From Pycnococcus provasolii (taxonomy: Eukaryota; Chlorophyta; Pseudoscourfieldiophyceae; Pseudoscourfieldiales): a DNA stretch of 64,000 bases. How positions within the stretch are numbered: position 1 is the first letter of the stretch; each line of letters starts with the position of its first letter. Below are positions 1 to 8,805 of the stretch, in pieces. Location: positions 496,001-560,000 of the forward strand of contig CP150553.1 of assembly GCA_049487715.1 (NCBI GenBank), in the 5' to 3' direction. The notes under the pieces were generated by a model. The model had not been told where the DNA came from, ran no database searches, and was given only the letters and a program-made list of their open reading frames with translations. The translations under genes were made by a program, and so were the position numbers.

Positions 1-310
1 GCGGCGGCTCGTACCCTTCGTCGCAGTCGAATACCACGCGCGTCGTGTTTGCCGACTCGTCGTCCTTCATCTTCGTGCGCATCACCCACGTCGTCGTGGC
101 GTCGAGCGTCGCCTTCGGGCCTGAGTATTTATCATCACCTTCCCCGTCGTCGTTGTCGTCGCTGGACCCTGGGTTCGAGAACGCCTTGAATAGGCACTGC
201 GCGTGCACTGATCTGCTGTGCCTGCGAATAAAGGTGCTGAGAAAGCGCTTGCTCGAGGTCGATGAGCGCGCGTGCAATGAGCGCGTGGACGTGGACGTCG
301 ATGGCGACAT
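1..310 (-). CDS. N-terminal part of an unidentified protein, truncated by the window edge
   Basis: The minus strand is open from an ATG at 308-310 through the left edge, giving about 103 residues. Composition shifts from a Ser/Thr/Arg-rich, acid-free N-terminus (MSPSTSTSTRSLHARSSTSS) to a mixed region containing an acidic linker (SSDDNDDGEGDD) and then a block with balanced hydrophobic and charged residues (ATLDATTTWVMRTKMK, VVFDCDEGYEPP). The first ~45 residues look like an organelle transit peptide, with many Arg/Ser and almost no acidic residues. That is an inference from composition. No family is recognised because the body of the protein lies outside the window. The gene is divergent from the BORCS8 gene at 1617, with a repeat-rich 1.3 kb spacer between them. 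Competing overlapping frames in the same stretch look like GC-rich shadows. Confidence 0.5.
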   Translation of the reverse strand, partial: MSPSTSTSTRSLHARSSTSSKRFLSTFIRRHSRSVHAQCLFKAFSNPGSSDDNDDGEGDDKYSGPKATLDATTTWVMRTKMKDDESANTTRVVFDCDEGYEPP

Positions 311-470
311 CGATCGCGATCGGAGGAGGAGGGAAAACGAGAATGATGCCAATCCCAAAAGGGGAAACCGCAACCAACTACCGCACCCCCCGAAATCTTC
401 AGTTCTACTTGTTTGGGCCCGCCGCGGGATATCGGGGTTAGGGTACCCAGGCGCCAGGAATGTCGGGGAC

Positions 471-515
471 GGGGGAGGAGGAGGAGGGGGAGGAGGAGGA
501 GAGGAGGAGGAGCAT
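471..515. repeat. GGA-rich purine tract
   Basis: This is a nearly pure purine (GGA)n/(GAGGAG)n run in the spacer between the left-edge gene and BORCS8. It is a simple-sequence repeat, with no coding support in any frame beyond polyGly or polyGlu shadows. Confidence 0.7.
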
Positions 516-930
516 CGCCGCAGCCGCCAAGAGAGCTGCGCCGAGCTGTAGCAAGATGCCGAGCCAAAAGCTTGACGACTGCGGTGCACCACCAAATATC
601 ACAATTGGGCGTACAATGCTTGCTCAGGTGGAATCGAAACCTTGGACTAAAGTGGGCACCTGCAGTAGTAAAATACGAGTAACTTAGTCCGCAACTTGCT
701 CGCAACTATTGCGAGCTTAACCACTGCTTATGCAGCGAGTAGTTGGACCTTGTACACTTACGTGTAGCGCGCGAAGCGAGAACGCCAGCGCGAGGACTAC
801 TCAGTGTTGTCGCGGCCGCCACGGTCGCGAAAACACCAAATAGTGCCAGGGGGAAGAAACCCCTGTATTCTGAAACCCCTTGGGGTGGAAGCTCTTGCAT
901 CTCCTAATTATTTGCTAAGTCGGAGCTACA

Positions 931-1007
931 GGTCGAAGGACGAGGCGCCTCATAACGGAGATTTTGGTCGAAGGACGAGGCGCCTCATAACGGAGATTTT
1001 GGTCGAA
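931..1007. repeat. 35-bp tandem repeat, two perfect copies plus a partial third
   Basis: Copies lie at 931-965 and 966-1000, with 7 bases of a third. Each unit starts GGTCGAAGGACGAGG and contains the palindrome GAGGCGCCTC. It sits at the start of a longer stretch in which GGTCGG recurs irregularly. Confidence 0.85.
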
Positions 1008-1070
1008 AAAAGAATGGAACATCCCCCCTTTTTTTGAACGCCCTTGGGCAATTGACAGATGGATGGGGAC

Positions 1071-1345
1071 ACCTTGGTCGGTGGCTACAGGTCGGTGGAG
1101 GGGGCGCTTCATGGGGAGTTTGAAAAATTGCGGGATTGTTCGGGGCCAGAGGTCGGGCAACCTTTTTCTCCATCGGCAACCTTTTTTTGATCGGGGCTCT
1201 AGGTCGGAGGGAAGTGGGCAAATTTTGTTGGTCGGCGCCAAGGTCGGGAGGCATTGCCGCTCATCGCGCCTTTGTTGCGAGGGTCTCCAAGTCGGACGGA
1301 GAGGTCGGCAACATCTTTGTTGGTCGGGGCTCCAGGTCGGTGGGG
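1071..1345. repeat. Degenerate GGTCGG-punctuated repeat array
   Basis: GGTCGG or close variants occur about ten times, often in pairs roughly 15-20 bases apart, with phrases such as TTGGTCGGGGCTCCAGGTCGG reappearing in diverged form. This looks like a decayed minisatellite. Reading frames through it give only low-complexity Gly/Arg protein, so I do not call a gene here. Confidence 0.55.
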
Positions 1346-1511
1346 GAAGGGTGGGTGGCATGGGTGGATTCGCAGTTCGGTGGGATGGGTGGTGTAGTCG
1401 AGGAGGGGGAATGTCTCTAAAAAATGGGGGTTTCAGCTCTAGGCCCCCGGCCACCTTATCCCCTAATACTAACCAAAACCCAAACCCCGAAACCGAACAC
1501 ACCCACCGACT

Positions 1512-1527
1512 GGGTTGGCCCATTCCC
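1512..1527 (+). repeat. Left arm of an inverted repeat flanking the BORCS8 gene
   Basis: GGGTTGGCCCATTCCC here is the exact reverse complement of 2349-2364, and similarity continues for a few bases on either side. The two arms bracket the whole BORCS8 gene about 820 bases apart. Both sit in C-rich or G-rich 'CCATTCCC' simple sequence, which weakens the case for a true terminal inverted repeat. Confidence 0.6.
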
Positions 1528-1616
1528 ATACCCCCCCATACCCGGCCGAGCCCCATTCCCGCCCATTCCCCTGCCATTCCCCTGCCATTATTTTCACTTC
1601 TCGGCTTCTCGCCGCC

Positions 1617-2188
1617 ATGGACTGGGCTGAACCCACTGGACTGGACTGGGCGTACAGCTCACCGATTCGCTCGTCGCCGCTGAGTGGCGTCGTTCCGCCA
1701 ACGTCCAACTCGCCCAAGAAGAACACGGCGGAGGAACGAGCACATGTGCGCCGCAGCCAGCCCCACTCCGCGTTCGCAGCCTCCGTCGACTCCATGCTTG
1801 CGACGACCGAGCACTACGTCGCCCGGCTGGCGCACGAGCCGAGCGTGGGTTTGTACTACATTCAGGTACAATGCTTGCGTGCTTTTTTACTCTGAAATTT
1901 GAAGTGCTCGACGCTAACTGTACGAATTGATAAACAAATTGACAGGAACACGTGCATCGCAGCGTGCGTGCGTTGGAGAGAGAACGCGAGACGTTGAAAA
2001 CCTCCAGTGAAAACGCCAGGGACGGTGCGGAGGTGGCGACGCAGGCGCGCGAGCACTTGGACGAGCACTTGCAGACTTCGATTGACAACGTCGAGAGCGC
2101 GCTTGGTGGAATATTGGGAAGCCTGCTTGCGGCGAGGAGCGTTCCGAGCAGGGAGGAGGGCGCACCGCGAACGCCGCCGACGACGTAA
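1617..2188 (+). CDS. BORCS8: BORCS8-like subunit of the BORC lysosome-positioning complex (two exons)
   Basis: Two exons, 1617-1865 (83 codons) and 1946-2188, encode 163 residues. They are joined across an 80-base GT-AG intron (1866-1945, phase 0, ending TTGACAG). Splicing is supported by protein conservation. The junction recreates EPSVGLYYIQ|EHVHRSVRAL, which matches the EPSVALYxxQEHVRRSLPEL signature of animal BORCS8/MEF2BNB. Upstream of it is a helical stretch (SVDSMLATTEHYVARLAHE), and after it lies a long charged helix, as in the family. BORC is a cytosolic, lysosome-surface complex that recruits ARL8 and kinesin in animals. A role in vacuole or endolysosome positioning here is inference. 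The N-terminal ~50 residues are low-complexity and may not be conserved. The start follows a GCCGCC context. Confidence 0.82.
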
Positions 2189-2726
2189 CTGATGGATATG
2201 TATAGTAACTCTGAAATTTACACTTGTATTGGTACATGACACCTGCTCACTCACTCGACGCGACGCCGTATCCATTCCCTCCATTCCCCTCCGTTCCCTC
2301 TGAGTTCCCATTCCCTCCCATACCCGAACCATACCCAGGGGGGGGTCGGGGAATGGGCCAACCCAGCCCACCGATAAAAAAAAACCATAAAACCCGAAAA
2401 ACCCAGAAACCACTCAAAACAAAAGTATCCCCCCCGGGAAGTATCCCCACACACAGGGAGGTTATTAGTTATTACCACCCTCACCACCGCTCGTTTTCGT
2501 GTGATTCCTTTTCGTTTTATTGGTTTTTTTACCACTTCCTATTACGAGGTTTTTTGCCCGAACGAATTGAGCGGTTCCCAGGACGGCTTCACTCCGAGAA
2601 AAAAAAACGCGTTGAGTTTCGTTCGTTCGGGGACCCTTCAACAAAGCATGCGAATGTGGGTGTCACGGGCACAATTTCACGTCCCATTTTCTCACTTTTC
2701 ACAACGCACAAGAAAAAGCAAACGAC
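2189..2726. other. Spacer upstream of the secreted repeat-protein pair
   Basis: The spacer holds C-rich 'CCATTCCCTCC' simple sequence, the right inverted-repeat arm (2349-2364), A-rich runs and a T/A-rich stretch. Its last ~60 bases (CTCACTTTTCACAACGCACA and following) recur upstream of the second copy at 4386, so they are probably a shared promoter end and 5' UTR. No gene was seen. Confidence 0.6.
2349..2364 (-). repeat. Right arm of the inverted repeat flanking BORCS8
   Basis: GGGAATGGGCCAACCC, reverse complement of 1512-1527. See the left arm for details. Confidence 0.6.
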
Positions 2727-4016
2727 ATGGCGTACTCAGCTGTCGCGCTCCTCGCATTCTTTGCCGCATTTCACAACGCCGATGGCGTCCTCGGTGGTGA
2801 CTCGATGGCGACTGCCTCATCTTTGGTGGACGAGCCCATGATGATGGCACCCGAGCCAGAATTCGATCTTGCGACTTCGCGCTCGCGTGTCAACCAAGAT
2901 CCGGCGACGCTTACGCGCCCGGAGCTGCGATACGGAAACTACCTGCCGCTGCTCGGTCGTGGACGCAGGCTGCTCGACTCGGAGGAGGCTGCTGCTGCTC
3001 CCGCACCGGCGGAAGATGAGGAGGGAACGCTCGAGCTCGCAACGGAGCGTGGTCGTAAGTCTACCTCTAACCACCCAAAACACATACACAAAAATAAATC
3101 ACTAACAACCTAACACAAAATAAAACAGGTCTTGGCGGACGCACGGGCATGAACTTCGGAACGGGAACGCTTTACACGCAGAACCGCTTCGACAACCGCC
3201 GCCGTCAGCTTCTCGACAACCACGCAGCTCCCGCGCCTGAAGATGAAGCTGAGCTCGTCATGAGCACCGAACGTAAGTCTACCTCTAACCACCACAAATA
3301 AAAAAGAAAACGATCACTAACAACCTAACACGCTAAATAAAACAGGTGGTCGAATTGGAGGACGCACAGGCTACAACTTCGGAACGGGACAGCTGTATAC
3401 GCAGAACCGCTTCGATGACCGCCGCCGTCTTCTGGAGGCGGAGGCGGAGGCGGAAGACCATGACGACCATGACGACCACGACGACCACGACCACGACCAC
3501 GACCACGAGGCGGAGGCGGAGCCTGCTGCTGCTGTCGTCGATGATGAGATGGCGTCGATGATGATGATGATGGCGCCGGAGCCTGAGATGGATCTTGCGA
3601 CGTCGCGTGCTCGTTTGGCTTTCGCGCCAGGGCGCTCCTTCGACGCAAAAGACTCTCCTGCACTGCTGGCCGCGCTAGGAAATGTCGGTCGCCGCCGTCA
3701 ACTGCTCGGAGAAGAGATGGAGTCCGAGATGATGATGATGGCACCCGAGCCAGAATTCGATCTCGCGACGTCGCGTGCTCGTTTGGCTTTCGCGCCAGGG
3801 CGCTCCTTCGACGCAAAAGACTCTCCTGCACTGCTGGCCGCGCTAGGAAATGTCGGTCGCCGCCGTCAGCTGCTCGGAGAAGAGATGGAGTCCGAGATGA
3901 TGATGATGGCGCCGGAGCCAGAAGCAGATCTTGCGACGGAGCGTGGTCGAATTGGCGGGCGCACAGGCTTCAACTTCGGAACGGGACAGCTGTATACGCA
4001 GAACCGCTTTGACTAA
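2727..4016 (+). CDS. Secreted Met-rich modular repeat protein, copy 1 (three exons)
   Basis: Exons 2727-3054, 3129-3272 and 3346-4016 join in phase 1 to give 380 residues. The introns (74 and 73 bases, GTAAGT...AAAACAG) are near-copies of each other. A signal peptide is evident (MAYSAVALLAFFAAFHNADG). The mature part consists of modules opening with a Met cluster, APEPE and DLAT-x-R, and closing with a basic site followed by LL (GRRLL, RRRQLL). Three module types are seen: VNQDPATL-GNYLPLLG; the 56-residue LAFAPGRSFDAKDSPALLAA block, whose core occurs twice; and GGRTG-NFGTG-LYTQNRFD, which is also the C-terminus. An Asp/His tract (HDDHDDHDDHDHDHDHDH) occurs only in this copy. No known family is recognised. 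Secretion and cleavage after the basic sites are inferred from sequence, and metal binding by Met and His clusters is speculative. Confidence 0.78.
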
Positions 4017-4131
4017 GAATTTGGGGAGAAAGAGAACAACAATTGAATGTACTGTTGCGCGTGCACACGCACTAAGAATTTGGGGAGAAAGAGAACAACA
4101 ATTGAATGTACTGTTGCGCGTGTACACGACG
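4014..4131. repeat. Duplicated 3'-UTR segment of copy 1
   Basis: The stop codon and the following sequence (TAAGAATTTGGGGAGAAAGA...) are repeated 59 bases further on, at 4073. The same doubled segment follows copy 2 (5875 and 5939, 64-base spacing). This shows the duplication predates the split of the two genes. Confidence 0.85.
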
Positions 4132-4385
4132 AGTTGCGCGGTGAGCAACAACACAACAAACACGTAAACAATTTCGCACAAATAAACTCTCCATCCCCAA
4201 TCAATTGAAATTTGAGCCGACCGACCGATCAGGATATTTTTCTCGGGGGATCTCTCGGCAGGTGCGCTTAGAGGAAGCGGGGGTTTGATCGGTTCGGATC
4301 CGAGGATTACCCCACTTCAAAACGCCGATGGAAATCATCCTCGAGTTTTCTCACATTTCACAACGCACAAGAAAAAGCAAACGAC
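4132..4385. other. Spacer between the two secreted repeat-protein genes
   Basis: No ORF of interest was seen. It contains the palindromic TTCGGATCCGA and, in its last ~55 bases, the 5' flank shared with copy 1 (CACAACGCACAAGAAAAAGC before the ATG). Confidence 0.6.
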
Positions 4386-5829
4386 ATGGCGTACTCAGCT
4401 GTCGCGCTCCTCGCATTCTTTGCCGCATTTCACAACGCCGATGGCGTCCTCGGTGGTGACTCGATGACGACTGCCTCATCTTCCGAACGTACCTTGGTGG
4501 ACGAGCCCATGATGATGGCACCCGAGCCAGAATTCGATCTTGCGACTTCGCGCGCGCGTGTCAACCAAGATCCGGCGACGCTCTCGCGCGCCGAGCTGCG
4601 ATACGGAAACTACCTGCCGCTGCTCGGTCGTGGACGCAGGCTGCTCGACTCGGAGGAGGCTGCTGCTGCCCCCGCACCGGCGGAAGATGAGGAGGGAACG
4701 CTCGAGCTCGCGACGGAGCGTGGTTTTCGTAGGTCTACCTCTAACCACCCAAAACACATACACAAAAATAAATCACTAACAACCTAACACACTAAATAAA
4801 ACAGGTCTTGGCGGACAAGCGGGCATGGACTTCTTAACGGGAATGCCTTACCCGCAGACAGACCCACTGACCGGGAGACTGATTCCGCCCTTCGACAACC
4901 GCCGTCATCTTCTGGAGGCGGAGGCGGAAGCGGAGGCGGAGGCGGAGCCTGCTGCTGCTGTCGTCGATGGTGAGATGGCGTCGATGATGATGATGGCGGC
5001 GCCCGAGCCTGAGATGGATCTTGCGACTTCGCGCGCGCGTGTCAACCAAGATCCGGCGACACTCTCGCGCGCGGAGCTGCGATTCGGAAACTACCTGCCG
5101 CTGCTCGGTCAAAGTGGACGCAAGCTCCTCGACTCTGAGGAGGAGGCGGAAGACATGGAGGAGATGATGGCGCCAGCCAGCTATGATGCCCGCCGCCGTC
5201 AGCTTCTCTCGGAGGACGCAGCTCCCGCGCCTGAAGATGAAGCTGAGCTCGTCATGAGTACCGAACGAGGTCGCCTGGGGGGCCGCACGGGAGTCAATCT
5301 GCGAACGGGAACGCTGTACACGCAGAACCGCTTCGATGACCGCCGCCGTCGTCAGCTTCTCGGAGAAGAGATGGAGTCCGAGATGATGATGATGGCACCT
5401 GAGCCTGAGATGGATCTTGCGACGACGCGTGCTCGTTTGGCTTTCTCGCCAGGGCGCTCCTTCGACGCAAAAGACTCTCCTGCACTGCTGGCCGCGCTAG
5501 GAAATGTCGGTCGCCGTCGTCAGCTTCTCGGAGAAGAGATGGAGTCCGAGATGATGATGATGGCGCCTGAGCCTGAGATGGATCTTGCGACGACGCGTGC
5601 TCGTTTGGCTTTCTCGCCAGGGCGCTCCTTCGACGCAAAAGACTCTCCTGCACTGCTGGCCGCGCTAGGAAATGTCGGTCGCCGCCGTCTGCTCGGAGAA
5701 GAGATGGAGTCCGAGATGATGATGATGGCACCCGAGCCAGAAGTAGATCTTGCGACGGAGCGTGGTCGAATTGGCGGGCGCACAGGCTTCAACCAAGAAA
5801 CAATAAAAGATATTGTTATCTCCCCTTGA
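4386..5829 (+). CDS. Secreted Met-rich modular repeat protein, copy 2 (two exons, truncated C-terminus)
   Basis: Exons 4386-4728 and 4805-5829 (phase 1, 76-base intron starting GTAGGT) encode 455 residues. The signal peptide and first module match copy 1. Differences include an extra Phe codon before the intron, an (EA)n tract in place of the Asp/His tract, and more module copies. The LAF-PGRSFDAKDSP block occurs twice and the VNQDPATL block twice. Where copy 1 has its second intron, this gene reads straight through (STERGRLGGRTG), a clean intron loss or absence. A 42-base insertion at 5794-5835 brings in a stop at 5827-5829, so the usual C-terminus (FGTG-LYTQNRFD) is cut off, although it is still present downstream in frame up to 5877. 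Function unknown, as for copy 1. Confidence 0.75.
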
Positions 5830-5835
5830 TTCAAC
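5788..5835. mobile_element. 36-bp hairpin-bearing insertion with 6-bp target duplication
   Basis: Compared with copy 1, the segment 5794-5829 is extra and is flanked by TTCAAC on both sides (5788-5793 and 5830-5835), like a 6-bp target-site duplication. The insert begins CAAG and ends CTTGA, and contains the perfect 7-bp stem AACAATA/TATTGTT around AAAGA. Its length plus the duplication is a multiple of three, but it carries an in-frame TGA. No GT-AG borders, so it is not an obvious intron. Confidence 0.6.
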
Positions 5836-5874
5836 TTCGGAACGGGAACGCTTTACACGCAGAACCGCTTTGAC

Positions 5875-6000
5875 TAAGAATTTGGGGAGAAAGAGAACAA
5901 CAATTGAATGTACTGTTGCGCGTGCACACGAGTTGCACTAAGAATTTGGGGAGAAAGAGAACAACAATTGAATGTACTGTTGCGAGTGTACACGACGAGT
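5875..6000. repeat. Duplicated 3'-flank segment of copy 2
   Basis: The TAAGAATTTGGGGAGAAAGA segment occurs at 5875 and again at 5939, matching the doubled 3' UTR of copy 1. Confidence 0.8.
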
Positions 6001-6153
6001 TGCGCAGTCAATACGTGTATGGCAATAATTGAAGGGCGTTGCATCAACGGACATTTCAAGGACATTACATCAGGACATCAACAAGGACGTTGCCAAAATT
6101 CCTTGTAATTAACTTCAATTCAATTCATTATAAAAAATCTAGTACACAACATT

Positions 6154-8805
6154 TTACCTCGCATGAGCAGCAACTCCAACACCCACCGCCGCCTTCTTGC
6201 GCCTCTGTGCCGCAACCTTTCTGCTAATTATTGCAGTAGTAGTCTGTGCCACTCCTTCCTCCTCGCCAAGCAGGATGCGGGACACGCCCTCGCATAGCAT
6301 GTCTGCATACGCACGTGATGCAGGGTGGTTAACGAGCGAGAGTACGAGGTCGCGCTGCTGCGTTGCAGCATCGAGACGCATGACAACTTTCGCAAGCTCT
6401 GACTGTGCCACATCTAGTTCGTGGCGAAGCTTGCTCTCATAATCTCCGCTGCTCCTCCTCCGCTCATTAGGCCGCTCCTCCTCCACTCCTTCCTCCTCGC
6501 AACTCCAACACCCACCGCCGCCTTCTTGCGCCTCGGTGTCCCACCTTCCAATCTCATGCGAAGAAGCAAAGAAGTCGTCAGCGCATTCATCGTCGACGCA
6601 GATGTCATCGTCCACGACCCACCAGTACGCCTTCCCACCTCGTTTCTTTTGCCTCGACGAGCCGGCTGGCGCGCACCAAACAGAGATGGCATGGCGCAAG
6701 CTCTCGACGCTCACACCGCCGCCTCCATCGTCGCCTCTGCCGCAACCGCATCGGGGCATGAAGCTCAGCGTGGTCATGAGCGATCGCACCATCTTGCACT
6801 CGTCCGTTCTCCGTATCGGCTGACCGATACGATCGGCACCAGCCAATGCGCCCCTGAATGCCTCAACGACAGATGCACGTGGAACGAGAGCTTCGCCGTC
6901 TCTCGTCGCCAGAAGCGCAAGCAACTTCCTTCTCCTCGCCGGACGTTCGCTCGTTCCAGCCCTTAGGCGTTCGACCGCGTAAACACCCCAAGCGCGAGCT
7001 TTCTCGGCGGGAGCCAAATTCTGCCTCGGTAAGCCGCCAGGCTGGCTCGCGGCATTGTGACGGCCGACATTCTCCGTCGGCGGTGGTCGCGGCGACATCA
7101 TACCTTCTCCTCCACCACCCGAGGGTGGCGAAACGCTCTCTCCCGCCGATGCCAGCAGCGACGGGTCCATCAAGAACGAGGGCAAGTCGACGAGGCCCGC
7201 GGCATGAGCGACGTGCAGCTCGGCGTAGCGGCATTCTCTGACACTGGAGCAAATCTCGCTGAAAGACATGCGGCCATCGTCATTCAAGTCCAGCATGCTG
7301 AGGCAGTAGTTCAGCTGCTCTTTGCTTGCGGCTGGCATGAGCTCTAGCAGCAACTCGAGCACCTCGTCGTTGTGCAGGATTCCCCCCGAATCTCGGCGAT
7401 CGGAATGTGTTCGAAAAAGCTCGAGCCATTGCGTCCGCAACTTTCCCTTTGCCCGATTCGACTTCAGGTTGTTCATGACGTCGTGCAGCTGCGTGAAAAG
7501 GCCCAAGGATACCAGGCACGTGGATAACTCGTTTGCGGGCACATCTCCTACCAGCGCCAGCCGACCCTCAGCCATGCTGACGCCACCTTCCACCGTCGAC
7601 GGCAAGGTGGGTGCCTTTGCTGCACGCCGGGATCTATCATTCGCCACGCGCGCTCGTGGCACCGCCGACTGCGGCGTTTCCGGAGACAAGACGTGTTCTC
7701 CCGACGATGCCGACGAGACGCTCAGGCTGCCCACGGCTGAAGGAGTTGAGCTTTCAGAAGGAGTCGCAAGGCTCACCATCGACGACGTCTTCAGCACGCT
7801 GTCGATGCTCGTGCGTGGAGATTGCGTTGGACTTGGGGTGGACGTCGCGATCGGCCTCGCGAAGTGCACGTGCTGTCGTCCATGGTAAGCAGTCTGATTC
7901 GACGAACGAGGTGACGGCACTTGCTCGGACTCCGCAAGCCACTGTTCCGTGGGCGAATCCGGCCGTTGAGCGGTCGGAGAGGAGGACGGGGAGGAGGAGG
8001 AGGAGGAGGAGGAGGTGGTTGTGGTGGTTGTGGTGGTGATGGACGGGGAGGAGGCCTGGCCGTCGCCCGCCATCTCGTCGTCGTCGTCGTCGCCGTTCTG
8101 CGCACGACTCTTTTCCTCGGGCGAGCTGCTGTTGGTAAGCCGTTCCAAAGCCTCGTGTCGTATGGGTTCGATGGCCACTCTGTTGTTTGGCTTAGGCTCG
8201 CGTGGAGCTGGGCGCAATTCACGCGTCGACGCGAGGTTTGTGGTGTCACCCACCATTTTCTTCACAAAGCCGTGCATCCACCTCAAGTTTGCGAGTCTGA
8301 CTGATTTTTTGTTGCAGTTTGGCAAGTCAAAGTCCTTGACGTTCGCCCCAAAAGCGCACGCGCACTCGGCGAATACGCGCATGGCTGTGCTGTGCGTAGT
8401 TGCCGCCGCCTGTCTGATTTGTGCCTTGGACACGGCGCCCGGCAAGCAAGCGGCCAGCACCTTAAGCAAGACGACTCCATCGGACGCCGCCTCTAAGGTG
8501 GTGAAGCTGGCGTTGACTGTGGAGTTGACGAATGCGACGAGCTGCGCGGCGGACGGCTTGGCCACCCCGCCAGCTCCCGCTGCTGCATTCCCTTCGTGAT
8601 GCGCGACCGCCGAAGCCTGCGTGAGTCCTTGGTGCGTCGTCACGACGTCAAGTGCGTGCTTAAGTTGCCCACCAGCCCCTGCACTACTGGCCGCGGAGCT
8701 GGCGTGTGTTGTCGGCCCACCACTTGAAACGGATGCGTTCTTCCGATTTGCGGATGCGAGCGCGTGGCCGTGGCTGCTGAAGTACACCGAACCGTACGCG
8801 GCCAT
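6154..8805 (-). CDS. EB1-like CH-domain and EF-hand protein
   Basis: An intronless 883-residue protein. Residues ~83-185 read like the calponin-homology domain of EB1/MAPRE: LVAFVNSTVNASFTTLEAAS, then LLKVLAACLPGAV, and a closing LRWMHGFVKKM comparable to LQWFKKFF. A long Ser/Thr/Pro-rich linker (~190-420) follows. Next is a helical region with one canonical EF-hand loop (DLNDDGRMSFSE, ~residue 515) and probably a degenerate partner before it (THSDRRDSGGILHNDEV). A second EF-like helical region precedes the C-terminal coiled coil (ESKLRHELDVAQSELAKVVM). The call of a microtubule-end or cytoskeletal, Ca2+-responsive protein is inference from this domain order; no named family is assigned. The gene converges on the secreted repeat-protein gene. 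A 35-base direct repeat lies inside its 3' part. Confidence 0.7.
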   Translation of the reverse strand: MAAYGSVYFSSHGHALASANRKNASVSSGGPTTHASSAASSAGAGGQLKHALDVVTTHQGLTQASAVAHHEGNAAAGAGGVAKPSAAQLVAFVNSTVNASFTTLEAASDGVVLLKVLAACLPGAVSKAQIRQAAATTHSTAMRVFAECACAFGANVKDFDLPNCNKKSVRLANLRWMHGFVKKMVGDTTNLASTRELRPAPREPKPNNRVAIEPIRHEALERLTNSSSPEEKSRAQNGDDDDDEMAGDGQASSPSITTTTTTTTSSSSSSSSPSSSPTAQRPDSPTEQWLAESEQVPSPRSSNQTAYHGRQHVHFARPIATSTPSPTQSPRTSIDSVLKTSSMVSLATPSESSTPSAVGSLSVSSASSGEHVLSPETPQSAVPRARVANDRSRRAAKAPTLPSTVEGGVSMAEGRLALVGDVPANELSTCLVSLGLFTQLHDVMNNLKSNRAKGKLRTQWLELFRTHSDRRDSGGILHNDEVLELLLELMPAASKEQLNYCLSMLDLNDDGRMSFSEICSSVRECRYAELHVAHAAGLVDLPSFLMDPSLLASAGESVSPPSGGGGEGMMSPRPPPTENVGRHNAASQPGGLPRQNLAPAEKARAWGVYAVERLRAGTSERPARRRKLLALLATRDGEALVPRASVVEAFRGALAGADRIGQPIRRTDECKMVRSLMTTLSFMPRCGCGRGDDGGGGVSVESLRHAISVWCAPAGSSRQKKRGGKAYWWVVDDDICVDDECADDFFASSHEIGRWDTEAQEGGGGCWSCEEEGVEEERPNERRRSSGDYESKLRHELDVAQSELAKVVMRLDAATQQRDLVLSLVNHPASRAYADMLCEGVSRILLGEEEGVAQTTTAIISRKVAAQRRKKAAVGVGVAAHAR
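6171..6205. repeat. 35-bp direct repeat within the CH/EF-hand gene, copy A
   Basis: Identical to 6500-6534. The copies are 329 bases apart, not a multiple of three, so the same DNA is read in two different frames of the same gene (QRRKKAAVGVGVA at the C-terminus, EGGGGCWSC further up). Confidence 0.85.
6500..6534. repeat. 35-bp direct repeat within the CH/EF-hand gene, copy B
   Basis: Perfect copy of 6171-6205. A short further match (ACTCCTTCCTCCTCGC) lies just before this copy and also at about 6250. Confidence 0.85.

Noticed and set aside
5794-5835. The 42-bp extra segment in copy 2 as an intron
   Set aside because: No GT-AG or GC-AG borders and too short; flanking TTCAAC repeats fit an insertion better.
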